NCBI GenBank assembly: GCA_002786225.1
Contig: PEQN01000007.1
Location: 1-64,000 of the forward strand
Length of the DNA stretch: 64,000 nt
Origin: Leptospira sp.
GTDB lineage: Bacteria; Spirochaetota; Leptospiria; Leptospirales; Leptospiraceae
Direction of reading: 5' to 3'
How positions within the stretch are numbered: the first letter of the stretch is position 1; each line of letters starts with the position of its first letter. Below the pieces are notes generated by a model that was given only the letters and a program-made list of their open reading frames with translations, did no database searches and had not been told where the DNA came from. Made by a program: the position numbers and the translations under genes. This document shows, piece after piece, positions 55,057-64,000 of this stretch.

Positions 55057-56025
55057 ATGAATTCTTCATCAACTGTAGAACCAATGGTGAAACAAAATGT
55101 TCCCATTTTATTTTTAACATTATTCATTTTAATCGAAGCGACTGTGCTCTTTGTCTTCACTGTTGATTTTCAATGGAGTCTTTTAGGCTTAGCTGTGGGG
55201 ATGTATTTCCTACGAATGTTTGGAATCACAGCTGGTTACCATAGATATTTTTCGCACAATGCTTTCAAGACATCAAGAGTCTTTCAATTCATACTTGGAT
55301 GGATAGGTGCTATGTCTATGCAGAAAGGTCCATTGTGGTGGGCGGCACACCACAGAAACCATCATAGATATTCTGATACTGAATTAGATATCCACTCTCC
55401 TAAACAAAAAGGTTTTTGGTATTCTCACATGCTTTGGTTTCTAAGAGACGATTACAATGACTATGATTCTCGTCTTATCAAAGATTATTACAAATACCCT
55501 GAAATGGTTTGGTTAGATCGCTTTCACTGGCTTCCACCTCTTTCATATTCAATAGCTTTGTATTTAATTGGAGGTTGGGCTTGGTTGGTTTATGGTTATG
55601 CTGTCTCTACTTTTTTCCTTGGGCATGGAACCTGGACAATAAACTCTCTAGCACATGTTATAGGATCTAGAAGATATGAGACGAAAGATGATAGTCGCAA
55701 TAATTTCTTTCTGGCTATCATAACCATGGGTGAGGGATGGCACAACAACCACCATCATTATGCTCATTCAGCTAACCAAGGTTTCTTTTGGTATGAAGTT
55801 GATTTTTCATATTACATTTTAAAATTACTAAGTTTTTTTGGTATCGTTTGGGATTTAAAGATGCCTCCTGTCAAGGTCATTGAAGAAGGCAAGGAAAATG
55901 ATCGTCGCAAGAAAGAAGCTAAACTAAAGAATTCTGGACCAATAGAAGTTAAGAAGACAAAAGAAAAATGGATTCCGCAAGGCATGAAGCCCGACATGGT
56001 GAATGCATCCATAGCTGAAGGTTGA
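55057..56025 (+). CDS. Acyl-CoA desaturase (membrane di-iron fatty acid desaturase)
   Basis: 322 residues with four TM helices. The three His boxes are HRYFSH (near residue 63), HRNHHRYSD (near 97) and HNNHHHY (near 230), with the arrangement of delta-9 acyl-CoA desaturases. It introduces a double bond into saturated fatty acids and adjusts membrane fluidity. The C-terminus is a Lys-rich extension (KENDRRKKEAKLKNSGPIEV). Divergent from lysC with about 110 bp between starts. Confidence 0.92.
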   Translation: MNSSSTVEPMVKQNVPILFLTLFILIEATVLFVFTVDFQWSLLGLAVGMYFLRMFGITAGYHRYFSHNAFKTSRVFQFILGWIGAMSMQKGPLWWAAHHRNHHRYSDTELDIHSPKQKGFWYSHMLWFLRDDYNDYDSRLIKDYYKYPEMVWLDRFHWLPPLSYSIALYLIGGWAWLVYGYAVSTFFLGHGTWTINSLAHVIGSRRYETKDDSRNNFFLAIITMGEGWHNNHHHYAHSANQGFFWYEVDFSYYILKLLSFFGIVWDLKMPPVKVIEEGKENDRRKKEAKLKNSGPIEVKKTKEKWIPQGMKPDMVNASIAEG

Positions 56026-56032
56026 TTAAACT

Positions 56033-56061
56033 CTTAAGAAGAAGAATTATTTTTTCTTAAG
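56033..56061. terminator. Hairpin terminator between convergent genes
   Basis: CTTAAGAA (56033-56040) and TTCTTAAG (56054-56061) pair perfectly, extended inward by A-T pairs and one G-U. It lies between the desaturase stop (56025) and the end of the minus-strand gene (56078). Flanking T and A runs allow termination in both directions. Confidence 0.6.
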
Positions 56062-56077
56062 AAAGCTTATTATGATT

Positions 56078-58111
56078 TTAATCTAATCTTTTCTTTAATT
56101 CTGTGCATAGAAGTCTGTGCTCTTGTTTTTTGTTTTGGATGTTCTCTAAATAATCAATCGTGTTCTGAAGCCATGTAGTATCATTTTCGAGTTCTCTTCG
56201 GATGAACACATGGCGAATTTCATTTAAAGATCGGATCTCAAGGTAACGTCTTTGTTTATCAAAGAAAAGCATATCTGAAAGATTCACTAAAGAATAATTA
56301 CTTGAATTCAAAGCGGCAAGTACATCATCCAACCAGATTAAACCTCTATTGTGTCTGTCTACATAATCAATAGCTTTCTGCACCACATTGGAAATAATAA
56401 TTTCTCTTTCTTTTGGTCCACCATAGACACCTAATGAAGGTTTGTTTTTTTGTTTAACTTCATTTTTCTTAGAATCCACTTTATCTGATTCACGGCTCTT
56501 TTGTGTTTTGATACCAAAGAGAGAAGCAATCCATTCTAGAAATCTTACCAAGAGACCTTTGGCTTCTTGCTCCTTTCTAATTCTTTCTGCTTCTAGCTCT
56601 GACTCCCATTCAGTTACAGCTTTGGAAAGATTTAATTGTTCCTCTACAAAATGCACTCGATTGGGAAAAGAAGCCGGAATCTCTTTGAGAAACTCATAAA
56701 TTCCACCTTTCAAAGAGGATTCTTTTGCCATGTTGTGAAGGAAATTTCTTTTTTTCTTAAATCGAATAAAGGAAGTTGGCAGATTCTCCTTATAGAGTAA
56801 GTGAATACCGCTGCTATCTTGTCCTGCCCTCTTTTCGATATGGCTAACTAAATCAGGATTGCTTTTACATTTTTGAAGAAATTTATTGAATAAAGTAGAT
56901 TTATCAATACCTGTTTGCTTAGCAAATTCAGGATCAACACTAAACTCTTCTAATGAAAAGTATAAAGGATCAAATTGCATATTCAATTGAGACAATTTGT
57001 TCTTTAACATAACATCAATCATGTATTCGTTTCTTACTTCTTTCAAATTCTCTACTTTTAATAGTAAATTTTTATAATTTAAAATAAAAATCTCAGCACC
57101 TTCCCAACCAGCCTGTGTGGAGAATGAAGCATGCTTATCCAATTCTTCAATGTATTGCTTATGCAAAAGCCTTGTATCTGTAGAATATCCCATAGATTGT
57201 TCAAGAGGTAGTATTTGCATGATAGCTGAACGTGCAATTTGTCCGAATAATCTCAATAGACTTTCTAGTTCTGTTCCAGTTGGAATCACTTTTTCAGATT
57301 CATTCTTCACCATATGAGTAAAGCTTGGTCTGACTAAATAAAAATCCAATCCTACTTCTTGAAGAATAGAAAGCCCAGCACGATGAGACAAAGCTTGGGA
57401 TTTGTCCTCATCTAATTTAGTATTTGAAAATACTTCTGCATAATCAATTCCATCTTTTTTAGCTAAGATATGAAGAATCATATTCATTAACTCTAAATCT
57501 ATCTTCCAAACTTTTTCTAGTTGAAATCCGAAGGAAATAGAATCTATATTTTGAATACATGTGGAAGCTATCTTATCAAGAGTATAATCAATCCATTCTC
57601 CTGTTTCGATATTTACGAGTTTTTTAGAAACATATTCATCTATTTCGTTGTTCTTGATTTTTTCAGAAATGATCCTATCTCGTATGGAAATATATTTTAG
57701 TATAGATGCGCATGATTCTACAGCACAGGCACGTTTGATTTTTTTTACTTGTTCTACTTTTAGGCTGGAAGGTCTTAATATAACTTTTCGAAGTAAAAAA
57801 TCTTTTAAATTCTCATCATACTCTAAATACTGAAAAAGCACAACTGCATGTCTCTCGGCTAGCATCTTAAGATCTGCTGAGGTAAAGTATTGCATGTCTT
57901 CTACCTTGGCTAAGGCATAAGAAGAACTATTGAATAAAAAAAAGTTCTCTACCCCTTTTTCAATTTTGATAATATCCTTAGATACTTGTGGATTGAACTG
58001 AAGCAAAATAATTTTAAGGCCTGGTTCATCTAGAAGATCTGGCTCTTGGACAGGGCTTTCTATTTTAGTAGGCTTTGCTTCTTCAGTTGATTCTATATTT
58101 GTTTCTGTCAT
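56078..58111 (-). CDS. Large hypothetical cytoplasmic protein
   Basis: 677 residues, soluble and helix-rich, with an acidic Glu-rich N-terminus ([19 protein letters not shown]). Central region includes [20 protein letters not shown] and the C-terminal part has [20 protein letters not shown] and coiled-coil-like stretches. I do not recognise a domain. It is divergent from the cyclophilin with only about 60 bp between likely starts. Confidence 0.65.
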   Translation of the reverse strand: MTETNIESTEEAKPTKIESPVQEPDLLDEPGLKIILLQFNPQVSKDIIKIEKGVENFFLFNSSSYALAKVEDMQYFTSADLKMLAERHAVVLFQYLEYDENLKDFLLRKVILRPSSLKVEQVKKIKRACAVESCASILKYISIRDRIISEKIKNNEIDEYVSKKLVNIETGEWIDYTLDKIASTCIQNIDSISFGFQLEKVWKIDLELMNMILHILAKKDGIDYAEVFSNTKLDEDKSQALSHRAGLSILQEVGLDFYLVRPSFTHMVKNESEKVIPTGTELESLLRLFGQIARSAIMQILPLEQSMGYSTDTRLLHKQYIEELDKHASFSTQAGWEGAEIFILNYKNLLLKVENLKEVRNEYMIDVMLKNKLSQLNMQFDPLYFSLEEFSVDPEFAKQTGIDKSTLFNKFLQKCKSNPDLVSHIEKRAGQDSSGIHLLYKENLPTSFIRFKKKRNFLHNMAKESSLKGGIYEFLKEIPASFPNRVHFVEEQLNLSKAVTEWESELEAERIRKEQEAKGLLVRFLEWIASLFGIKTQKSRESDKVDSKKNEVKQKNKPSLGVYGGPKEREIIISNVVQKAIDYVDRHNRGLIWLDDVLAALNSSNYSLVNLSDMLFFDKQRRYLEIRSLNEIRHVFIRRELENDTTWLQNTIDYLENIQNKKQEHRLLCTELKKRLD

Positions 58112-58170
58112 TCAATATGACTCTCTCTAAGGTGTTGCAATTATTAAAAGTATCGGTAGTTTTGGCAATT

Positions 58171-58632
58171 ATGACCAAAGCAATTTTTAAGACCAACAAC
58201 GGAACATTTACAGCAGAGTTAGAAACAGAACGAGCACCAATTACCGCAGGAAATTTTGTAAAATTAGCCAAAGATGGCTTTTACAACGGACTTATTTTCC
58301 ACAGAATTATTCCTAATTTCATGATCCAAGGCGGATGCCCCAATGGAACGGGAACAGGTGGTCCAGGTTACAAAATCCAAGATGAATTTCATCCTGAACT
58401 AAAGAATGTTACTTTTACACTCTCAATGGCTAATGCTGGCCCTAACACTGGAGGATCTCAATTCTTCATCAATGTTAAAAATAATAATTTCCTAGATGGC
58501 AAACATGCAGTATTCGGCAAAGTGATTGAAAATAGTGAAGAAGTTTTGAAAATCTCTGAAGTCAAAACAGGCTTTCAAGATGCACCTATTGAAAAAGTAA
58601 TTATCGAAACTATAACAATAGTAGAAGATTAA
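58171..58632 (+). CDS. Peptidyl-prolyl cis-trans isomerase, cyclophilin type
   Basis: 153 residues from the ATG at 58171. The frame stays open upstream, but an earlier start would overlap the divergent gene and add a non-homologous leader. Family residues: [71 protein letters not shown]. Cytoplasmic; accelerates proline isomerisation. The DUF4349 gene starts 2 nt after the stop. Confidence 0.92.
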   Translation: MTKAIFKTNNGTFTAELETERAPITAGNFVKLAKDGFYNGLIFHRIIPNFMIQGGCPNGTGTGGPGYKIQDEFHPELKNVTFTLSMANAGPNTGGSQFFINVKNNNFLDGKHAVFGKVIENSEEVLKISEVKTGFQDAPIEKVIIETITIVED

Positions 58633-58634
58633 CT

Positions 58635-59552
58635 ATGACTTTGTCAAAAAAAACTGATAGAACAAGATCTAGTATCTTGTTCACTTGCTTTTTGATATTA
58701 GCAATTCTTTACAATTGCAATAAATCGGAAGAATCAACACAAGCTGAATTATCTAAGGATTCAATCGCTATGAGTTCTGGTTCTTCAATATCGGATGATT
58801 TTGAATCAGAAGAGATAGATGCTAAGGTGGAAGCGCCTAGAGAAAAGAAAGAAAATTCATCTAGTAAAGAATCCTATTCTGTTAAATTTTCTGGGATAGA
58901 TCCTAAGTTTGAAAGACTATTGGAATACCAAGTCAACCTTGAGTTTGAATCCCAAAATTTTAGCAAGACTCGCGATGATCTTTATAAAATGGCAGGAAGC
59001 TTTGGCTTCCTTCAACAAAGCAATGATAGCTTCCTCTCTTACAAAAATTTAAATGCTTCTGTTTGGGTGAAGACTGAAAAGCTATATGAATTTCTAGAAG
59101 CATCTAATACACTTGGTAAATTGCGATCAGAGTCCATCTCTGCGAATGATTTAACTTATGAAAATTATGTACAAAATGTAACTTTAAATCGAGAATTGAT
59201 TCGCGGTCAAAGAAGATCTAAAGCACTCTCTGGATCTTCGGATGCAAAGAATTATACGGATCGAGAAAGACTACTCTCTGAATCCGAAGAGAAAGAAGAC
59301 ACAGCTAAAAAAGAAAAATGGCTTATCAATGATAGAGTTTCATGGGCGAAAGTTCAAATCTCTATCATAGATCCCTACCAAGAAAAATCAATACAAGTGC
59401 CTGATTTTTCAGAAGTCTTTTATGACCTTGCTAGTTTCTTTTTATATTTAATGTATTTGGGTTTGTATGCTTTACCTCTAGCATTCATAGGAATCTTTAT
59501 TTATATTAAAAGATCCTTTTTTCTAAAGTTATTTTCAAAAGATAAAAACTAA
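58635..59552 (+). CDS. DUF4349-type lipoprotein with C-terminal TM segment
   Basis: 305 residues. The signal peptide ends LAILYNC (lipobox with Asn at -1), and an acidic Ser/Glu-rich stretch follows. The DUF4349 core has EYQVNLEFESQNFSKTRDDL, GSFGFLQQSNDSFLSYKNLN and VTLNRELIRGQRRSKALSGS. The end has a TM helix (YLMYLGLYALPLAFIGIFIY). DUF4349 has no known function. Coupled to the cyclophilin gene and followed by a terminator. Confidence 0.82.
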   Translation: MTLSKKTDRTRSSILFTCFLILAILYNCNKSEESTQAELSKDSIAMSSGSSISDDFESEEIDAKVEAPREKKENSSSKESYSVKFSGIDPKFERLLEYQVNLEFESQNFSKTRDDLYKMAGSFGFLQQSNDSFLSYKNLNASVWVKTEKLYEFLEASNTLGKLRSESISANDLTYENYVQNVTLNRELIRGQRRSKALSGSSDAKNYTDRERLLSESEEKEDTAKKEKWLINDRVSWAKVQISIIDPYQEKSIQVPDFSEVFYDLASFFLYLMYLGLYALPLAFIGIFIYIKRSFFLKLFSKDKN

Positions 59553-59557
59553 TCCAT

Positions 59558-59589
59558 ATAAAACCAAAATATTCTGATTTTGGTTTTAT
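59558..59589. terminator. Strong 13-bp hairpin terminator between convergent genes
   Basis: Arms ATAAAACCAAAAT (59558-59570) and ATTTTGGTTTTAT (59577-59589) are perfect complements around the loop ATTCTG, followed on the plus strand by CATTTTTT. It serves the DUF4349 gene and probably the convergent dioxygenase gene. Confidence 0.75.
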
Positions 59590-59601
59590 CATTTTTTCAT
59601 A

Positions 59602-60384
59602 TTATTCACCAAGTTGAAAGCTCAGCATAGAAATAGAGCTTTGAACCTTATCATGAAAGAATTCTAAATGTTTTTCTTCATGACCAAAACCCATAGAATA
59701 TAAAGCTGGAACATAATGTTCAGCAGAGTTTATTGCTAGTTTGGCAGCTGGACTAATGTTATGCGCACTTGCCATTTTTCGAAAATCTCTTTCGTGGATA
59801 AGTGTTTTAAAAGTTTGGTTGGATTCTACAGCCCAATCCAATTGCTCATCCCAATTCTTCCAATTCAAAAGTCCCAAGTTGTGAACAAGGTTTCCACTAC
59901 CTATAAGAAGAATGTTATCCTTTCGAAATTTTGATAGATGTTGTCCCATTTCATAATGCCAAAGAAAAGGTTTAGTTCCATCAATAGAAATTTGGAGAAC
60001 GGGAATATTCGCATCAGGAAAAATCCATTTTAAAATAGACCAAGTTCCATGATCCATTCCCCAATCAAAATCAGCCTTAATTGGAGTGAAAGAAACTTTC
60101 TCAATCACCTGATCTGCTATTTCTGGTGAACCTGGAGCAGGGTATTGAACATCAAAAAGTTCTTGGGGAAATCCACCAAAATCATGAATGGTCTTAATTG
60201 GATTAGCACTTGTTATATAAGTTCCTTCTGTAACCCAATGAGCCGAAACAACTAGGATTGCTCGGGGAAATTCATATTTTGAACTCAATAATTTCTTACC
60301 TAACTCTGTCCATCCTCTAGAAAATTCTGTATCCTGGATGGCATTCATTGGTGATCCATGTGCCAAGAAAAATGTTGGAAGCAT
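59602..60384 (-). CDS. 4,5-DOPA dioxygenase extradiol family protein (YgiD/DODA-like)
   Basis: 260 residues, LigB fold. Metal-binding His in FLAHGSPMNAI and VVSAHWVT, DWGMDHGTWSILKWIF and NSAEHYVPALYSMGFG match the DODA family. Predicted to open catechol-type rings using iron or zinc; the physiological substrate in bacteria is uncertain. Monocistronic, divergent from the next gene. Confidence 0.92.
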   Translation of the reverse strand: MLPTFFLAHGSPMNAIQDTEFSRGWTELGKKLLSSKYEFPRAILVVSAHWVTEGTYITSANPIKTIHDFGGFPQELFDVQYPAPGSPEIADQVIEKVSFTPIKADFDWGMDHGTWSILKWIFPDANIPVLQISIDGTKPFLWHYEMGQHLSKFRKDNILLIGSGNLVHNLGLLNWKNWDEQLDWAVESNQTFKTLIHERDFRKMASAHNISPAAKLAINSAEHYVPALYSMGFGHEEKHLEFFHDKVQSSISMLSFQLGE

Positions 60385-60511
60385 AATAATTAGACATTAA
60401 ACTATAATTCAATAGTAAATATTTTTCAACTTAAACATTAAGATTGAATAAATTGGTGAGTTGACAAAATCGTTAATCTTTCTCCAATTAAGGAATAAGC
60501 CATCTGATCGA

Positions 60512-61378
60512 ATGTCCTATCAAACTCAAAACAAATCCTACATCCATATCTTAGCAATTATTCCAGGCAATCCAGGTATCGCTGAATACTATAAACCTTT
60601 TGAAAAAATACTGGAACAATTCACAAAGAGTCAATATAAAATTCATACATTAAACTACAAAGGCTTCCAGGATTCTGAACAAGATAGACTGTTCAATCTC
60701 AAGGAAGAACTTGCATATAAAATAGAACAAATAGAAAATCTCATTCAATCTTATCGAAAAATAAATCCAATTTTAAAATTAAATGATTTCAAAATTACTT
60801 TACTGGGTCATAGCATTGGATCTTGGATTGCTCATGAGATTCTAGAACAAAAACCGAATCTAGAAATTGATAAAGTCATTTATATTTTTCCATTTTTACA
60901 TAAGGATAAATCTTCTATGATTCAGAATCTATTAGGCCTTATCTTGAGATTGCCGTTCTTAGATAAATGCATACTGAGACTTTACCAAGTGATTCGAAGA
61001 CTGCCTGATTTTTTTCTTAAAATCGTATTGAATTCTAAACTCAAAGCGATGAATGACCAAGGTCGATATGTTACATGGAAATATTTTATTGAATTCAAGC
61101 ATATTTTAAAATCTATCTTTTTCCTTGCCAAAACGGAATTTCAAATTCTACCCAATCAACTACAGATAGATTCTTTTGAATATAGATTAAAGGATAGATA
61201 TTTCTTGTATAACACAAATGATATGTGGGCTCCTGAATCCAGCTTAAATCAATTAAAGCTTAGATACATGGATCTTAACTATTCACTGTTTCATGGTAGC
61301 TTACATGATTTTTGTGTTACTGATGAAGGAAACCAATGGGTAAGCAAAGAAATTATTAAAATATTAACTTTGAAATAA
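60512..61378 (+). CDS. Lipid-droplet-associated-hydrolase-like alpha/beta hydrolase
   Basis: 288 residues from the ATG at 60512; a TTG at 60461 is an alternative but its SD-like GGTGAG abuts the codon. The family motif IPGNPGIAEYYKPFEKILEQ is near the N-terminus, the nucleophile elbow GHSIGSWIAHEI is near residue 108, and the acid and His are near the C-terminus (NTNDMWAP, GSLHDFCVT). LDAH-like proteins are serine hydrolases of lipid or sterol esters in eukaryotes; a bacterial substrate is unknown. Confidence 0.82.
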   Translation: MSYQTQNKSYIHILAIIPGNPGIAEYYKPFEKILEQFTKSQYKIHTLNYKGFQDSEQDRLFNLKEELAYKIEQIENLIQSYRKINPILKLNDFKITLLGHSIGSWIAHEILEQKPNLEIDKVIYIFPFLHKDKSSMIQNLLGLILRLPFLDKCILRLYQVIRRLPDFFLKIVLNSKLKAMNDQGRYVTWKYFIEFKHILKSIFFLAKTEFQILPNQLQIDSFEYRLKDRYFLYNTNDMWAPESSLNQLKLRYMDLNYSLFHGSLHDFCVTDEGNQWVSKEIIKILTLK

Positions 61379-61443
61379 AATATTCTTCTTTCCATTCTAT
61401 TTCAAAATAAAAATAATTAACATTCTATAAACCAGGAGGAACC

Positions 61444-62064
61444 ATGTCCGTCTTTCAACAAAACTTACCAGTTACTATTGTACCACAAATAAATAATGAA
61501 AATGGAATCAAGTTTCAAGGAATTTTAGATAAAATGGAATCCAACTCTATGAAAATCAAGATGGATGATTCCTTTTTCAAAGATGACATCCAAGGCTCTG
61601 TCTCCGTAGAATTTACAATGTCTAATTATAATTTTGTTTTTGAATCGGAAATACTTACTAGAGAACATAGTTCGTTTATTAATATTTCAAAACCTAAAGT
61701 GATTCATAAAAGCCAAATTAGAAAGATGCAAAGACTTAGAACAAACATCCCTTTTAATTTCACATTATGGACAGAAGGTGGACGATTCGATGCTTTCATA
61801 ACTGATATCAGCACCGTTGGCATCAAGATTCGCACAACCAAACAACTTAGTAAGAATCTCTTGTTGAGCTTAAATGTTTACGTTCCCGGAGGGAGCTTAC
61901 GTTTTATCTGCCAAGGATTGGTAATGTGGTGTAGAGCTGAGAACGAAGATGAAATTAATTATTTAGCAGGTATTAAATTTACCACACTATCTATAGATGC
62001 TATGAAAAAAGTTGATAAATACATTCGAGACAACCTCGGTAAGGAACAATTTGTTGACTCTTAA
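61444..62064 (+). CDS. PilZ domain protein
   Basis: 206 residues. It has an N-terminal YcgR-N-like part (residues about 1-100), then a PilZ domain with a RxxxR-type motif (RKMQRLRTNIPFNFTLW) and FDAFITDISTVGIKIR (DxSxxG), the residues that bind cyclic di-GMP. No TM helices. It probably regulates motility or the envelope. AGGAGGA precedes the ATG, the best SD in this region. Confidence 0.9.
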   Translation: MSVFQQNLPVTIVPQINNENGIKFQGILDKMESNSMKIKMDDSFFKDDIQGSVSVEFTMSNYNFVFESEILTREHSSFINISKPKVIHKSQIRKMQRLRTNIPFNFTLWTEGGRFDAFITDISTVGIKIRTTKQLSKNLLLSLNVYVPGGSLRFICQGLVMWCRAENEDEINYLAGIKFTTLSIDAMKKVDKYIRDNLGKEQFVDS

Positions 62065-62092
62065 CTGTTTCCTTTCTTATAGCATAAAGTTC

Positions 62093-62584
62093 TTAGCTCT
62101 TACCTAAAAACTTACGAATATCTACAGGTATATCGGTGAAAGTATCGTATTTTTTTTTCTTACCACCAGGCATAGAAACATAATAAAATCCATTTAAGAT
62201 TTCGAGAAAATAATCTGGCTTTTTTTTATTATGAATGGATCTATTATCTAATTCCTTTACCATCTTTTGGTACTTAGGTGGTATCTGAACCCAGTCTTTA
62301 TAAACTTGGATCATACCCCCATCATTTACAGTCCAAAGACCATCTTCATGGAGAATTTTAACTCCATTGTAATCGAACACTTCCAAAACTTTAATATCAT
62401 CATTAGTCTTTTTTGTTTTTGGATCAACTAAACCATCTTGTCTATAGGTAGTCCTTGATCGAATTTCATTCTTTTTTGAGGGAGATTTTCTTTTAGTGAT
62501 TACAAGAAGGAAAAGCAATAATCCAGCAATGCCTAGTGAGATTAATATTCGAATCTCAGCTTCCTTTAAGTCAAAATAAGACAC
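62093..62584 (-). CDS. Hypothetical membrane-anchored protein
   Basis: 163 residues: one N-terminal TM helix (ILISLGIAGLLLFLLVITKR), a basic stretch and a soluble C-terminal domain (VLEVFDYNGVKILHEDGLWT, DFTVKSY absent; FLEILNGFYYVSMPGGKKKK near the end). No known family. It follows the LEA-2 gene by 2 nt on the same strand, so the two are co-transcribed. Confidence 0.65.
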   Translation of the reverse strand: MSYFDLKEAEIRILISLGIAGLLLFLLVITKRKSPSKKNEIRSRTTYRQDGLVDPKTKKTNDDIKVLEVFDYNGVKILHEDGLWTVNDGGMIQVYKDWVQIPPKYQKMVKELDNRSIHNKKKPDYFLEILNGFYYVSMPGGKKKKYDTFTDIPVDIRKFLGKS

Positions 62585-62586
62585 TA

Positions 62587-63147
62587 CTACTTGGAACTTC
62601 CTCTCAATTTTGCTTTTTGTATTTCTTTAACAGGAATATCAATATTTCCGAATAAAGTACTATACTTAACGTTGCCTTGTATAAGAAATTCTGTTTCCTT
62701 ATTATCCTTTAAATCACTAACTAATTTTATTGCTATTCTTAGTAGCTTAGCATCTAATCTCTCTTCAAATTCAGAGTTAATTTTAAGTGGAATTTGAACG
62801 GTAGTTTTGGAAGGAACATTTATTTCTGTTTCAGAAAGAATTTTTCCTAGCTTATCTTCTCGCCCTTCATTTATTAATGATATATCTAAATCGAAAGAAT
62901 AAATTTTTACATCACTTGTATTTGGATTATGAAAAGATACTTCAGTATCAAATACTAACTTCGGTGTAAGACTGAACAAACCACTCGTTTGGTAATTTTT
63001 CACCGAAATAGAGCTAAAGTCAATTTCACATTTCTTAAGATTATCTACATTTTGAATATCAGCAAAGATGCATGTTTGCAAGTTGATACAAATAATTAAT
63101 AGCATTGAAAAATTAGTATATATATTATTTCTAATATATTTTTTCAT
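62587..63147 (-). CDS. LEA type-2 domain lipoprotein
   Basis: 186 residues from the ATG at 63147, chosen because AAGGA lies 8 nt upstream and the Nudix gene ends 2 nt before it; a longer frame starting at 63186 would overlap that gene. The signal peptide ends INLQTC, a possible lipobox. The mature domain has the WHy/LEA-2 beta-sandwich pattern: LVFDTEVSFHNPNTSDVKIY, VPSKTTVQIPLKINSEF. LEA-2 proteins are stress-related. First gene of a two-gene unit with the membrane protein. Confidence 0.8.
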   Translation of the reverse strand: MKKYIRNNIYTNFSMLLIICINLQTCIFADIQNVDNLKKCEIDFSSISVKNYQTSGLFSLTPKLVFDTEVSFHNPNTSDVKIYSFDLDISLINEGREDKLGKILSETEINVPSKTTVQIPLKINSEFEERLDAKLLRIAIKLVSDLKDNKETEFLIQGNVKYSTLFGNIDIPVKEIQKAKLRGSSK

Positions 63148-63148
63148 A

Positions 63149-63712
63149 TTAATAATCCTTAATGTTCCTATAGAATTTGCCAACACGAGTGTAGCCCAAT
63201 GTATTATCTCTTCGGTCTCTCAAGAAAGTCTCTAAAGAAAATTGAACTGCGGAGAACGCAATTTCTTTCCAAGGAATATCTTCTTCATTATACAACTCAA
63301 CCTCAAGACTTTCTTCTCCTGGTGAAAAATTTAAATCTACAAGATCGGCAAGAAAAATCATATAAATCTGATTGATATGAGGAATGCTATATACTGATTG
63401 TAAGCTAATGATCTTTATATTCGCTTTTGCTTCCTCTGCAGTTTCTCTGATAGCACCTTCTTCTACTGTTTCTGCGTTCTCCATGTAGCCGCAAGGTAAA
63501 GTCCACTTCCCATAACGAGGTTCTATTGCTCTCTTACAAAGCAAAATCTTGTCCTCCCAAACTGGTAGAGCACCAACTATAATCTTTGGATTGGAATAAT
63601 GAATTTCGCCACAGGATTTGCAGATGTGTCGAGGTAGACTATCTCCCGGAGGAATCAAAAAGTTCAATTGATCAGAACCGCATAAACTACAGTATTTCAG
63701 ACATCCCTCCAA
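63149..63712 (-). CDS. Nudix hydrolase with N-terminal zinc ribbon
   Basis: 187 residues. Zinc ribbon Cys in YCSLCGSDQ and [14 protein letters not shown]. The Nudix box [18 protein letters not shown] follows, with EEAKANIKI after it. This resembles NADH pyrophosphatase-like and ADP-ribose pyrophosphatase-like enzymes. The only upstream start is a TTG at 63712; a GGAGGG motif lies just inside the frame, so a later CTG start is also possible. Co-transcribed with the LEA-2 gene. Confidence 0.88.
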   Translation of the reverse strand: MEGCLKYCSLCGSDQLNFLIPPGDSLPRHICKSCGEIHYSNPKIIVGALPVWEDKILLCKRAIEPRYGKWTLPCGYMENAETVEEGAIRETAEEAKANIKIISLQSVYSIPHINQIYMIFLADLVDLNFSPGEESLEVELYNEEDIPWKEIAFSAVQFSLETFLRDRRDNTLGYTRVGKFYRNIKDY

Positions 63713-63774
63713 AAAATAGATTGCCAGTGTGATTCGTTCAATCTAATCTATGTACTTAGAAATTCAACCTTTTC

Positions 63775-64000
63775 ATGAAAAAAGAAATGATCGCAGCCTT
63801 CCTTTTTCTAGGAGCATTATCCTATGCATTCTTCTACACTATTATTAGTGTAGATAGTAAAATGAAAATGCATCCCTACCGCTCCAAAATCTACTATAGT
63901 AAGATTGATGGGCTGCTCGAAGGCGCCGAGGTTTATGTTAAGGGAATAGAAAAAGGTTATGTTTACTCTATCGATATTGTGGATCTAGATCAAGTTCCCG
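63775..64000 (+). CDS. MCE/MlaD-family protein, N-terminal part cut by the window end
   Basis: ATG at 63775, with 75 codons visible and the frame open to the last base. N-terminal TM helix (MIAAFLFLGALSYAFFYTII), then the MCE start KIDGLLEGAEVYVKGIEKGY. MlaD proteins bind and transport phospholipids to or from the outer membrane. The partner permease and ATPase genes would be expected beyond the window. Confidence 0.85.
   Translation, partial: MKKEMIAAFLFLGALSYAFFYTIISVDSKMKMHPYRSKIYYSKIDGLLEGAEVYVKGIEKGYVYSIDIVDLDQVP

Noticed and set aside
1..64000. tRNA or rRNA genes, CRISPR arrays and intact insertion sequences
   Set aside because: I looked for typical arm sequences, regularly spaced repeats and transposase motifs on both strands by eye and found none.

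Overview
The window looks like chromosomal DNA of a spirochaete of the genus Leptospira. It is AT-rich throughout and gene-dense, with many small lipoproteins carrying loose spirochaetal lipoboxes. It also has membrane-anchored 7TM-DISM regulators, a spiro-SPASM-type radical SAM protein, paired cyclic-nucleotide-binding proteins and a PilZ protein. These family calls are made by eye from protein sequence, and the species cannot be fixed.

Layout. 1-19 kb is an accessory-looking surface and signalling region. It holds an ankyrin protein, a secreted leucine-rich-repeat protein fused to a CAP domain, and a tandem degenerate HD-GYP protein with a LuxR DNA-binding tail preceded by an overlapping 52-codon reading frame. 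It also holds two alpha/beta hydrolases, a DEAD-box helicase, two overlapping paralogous lipoproteins, a thioredoxin-like lipoprotein and a membrane AraC regulator. A perfect 22-bp palindrome lies between that regulator and a three-lipoprotein operon, and a suppressor-of-fused (SUFU) protein follows. At 18.7 kb a 29-residue lysine-rich mini-gene has a strong ribosome binding site and a textbook terminator.

19-32 kb is metabolic and regulatory: an MDR oxidoreductase, the complete gcvT-gcvH-gcvP glycine cleavage set, a thioredoxin-like ferredoxin, a cNMP-patatin lipase and GDP-mannose dehydratase. These lead into a same-strand run of NarL-type response regulator, 7TM-DISM histidine kinase, Spy-like protein, ECF sigma factor and probable membrane anti-sigma factor. 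32-39.7 kb holds a STAS protein, a double cNMP protein, a TPR-like protein, a von Willebrand A protein, a Nudix/RNase D pair, and purF-queD-queC.

39.7-46.7 kb is an island: a NYN-domain nuclease gene bracketed by two hairpins and apparently missing an internal segment, a gene-free stretch, and a type III restriction-modification operon. In that operon the methyltransferase is interrupted by one in-frame TAA while the restriction subunit is intact. Next to it is a two-gene unit with a HicB-like protein.

46.8-64 kb returns to core functions. These include pntAb-pntB without an adjacent pntAa, and a tightly overlapping operon lysC / SurA-like / spiro-SPASM radical SAM / SpsF-SpsG-like fusion / TPR that suggests nonulosonate-type surface sugar chemistry. 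They also include an acyl-CoA desaturase, a large unknown protein, a cyclophilin, a DUF4349 lipoprotein, an extradiol dioxygenase, a lipid-droplet-hydrolase-like protein, PilZ, LEA-2 and Nudix proteins, and the start of an MCE/MlaD protein cut by the window edge. I found no tRNA, rRNA, CRISPR array, intact insertion sequence or recognisable riboswitch.
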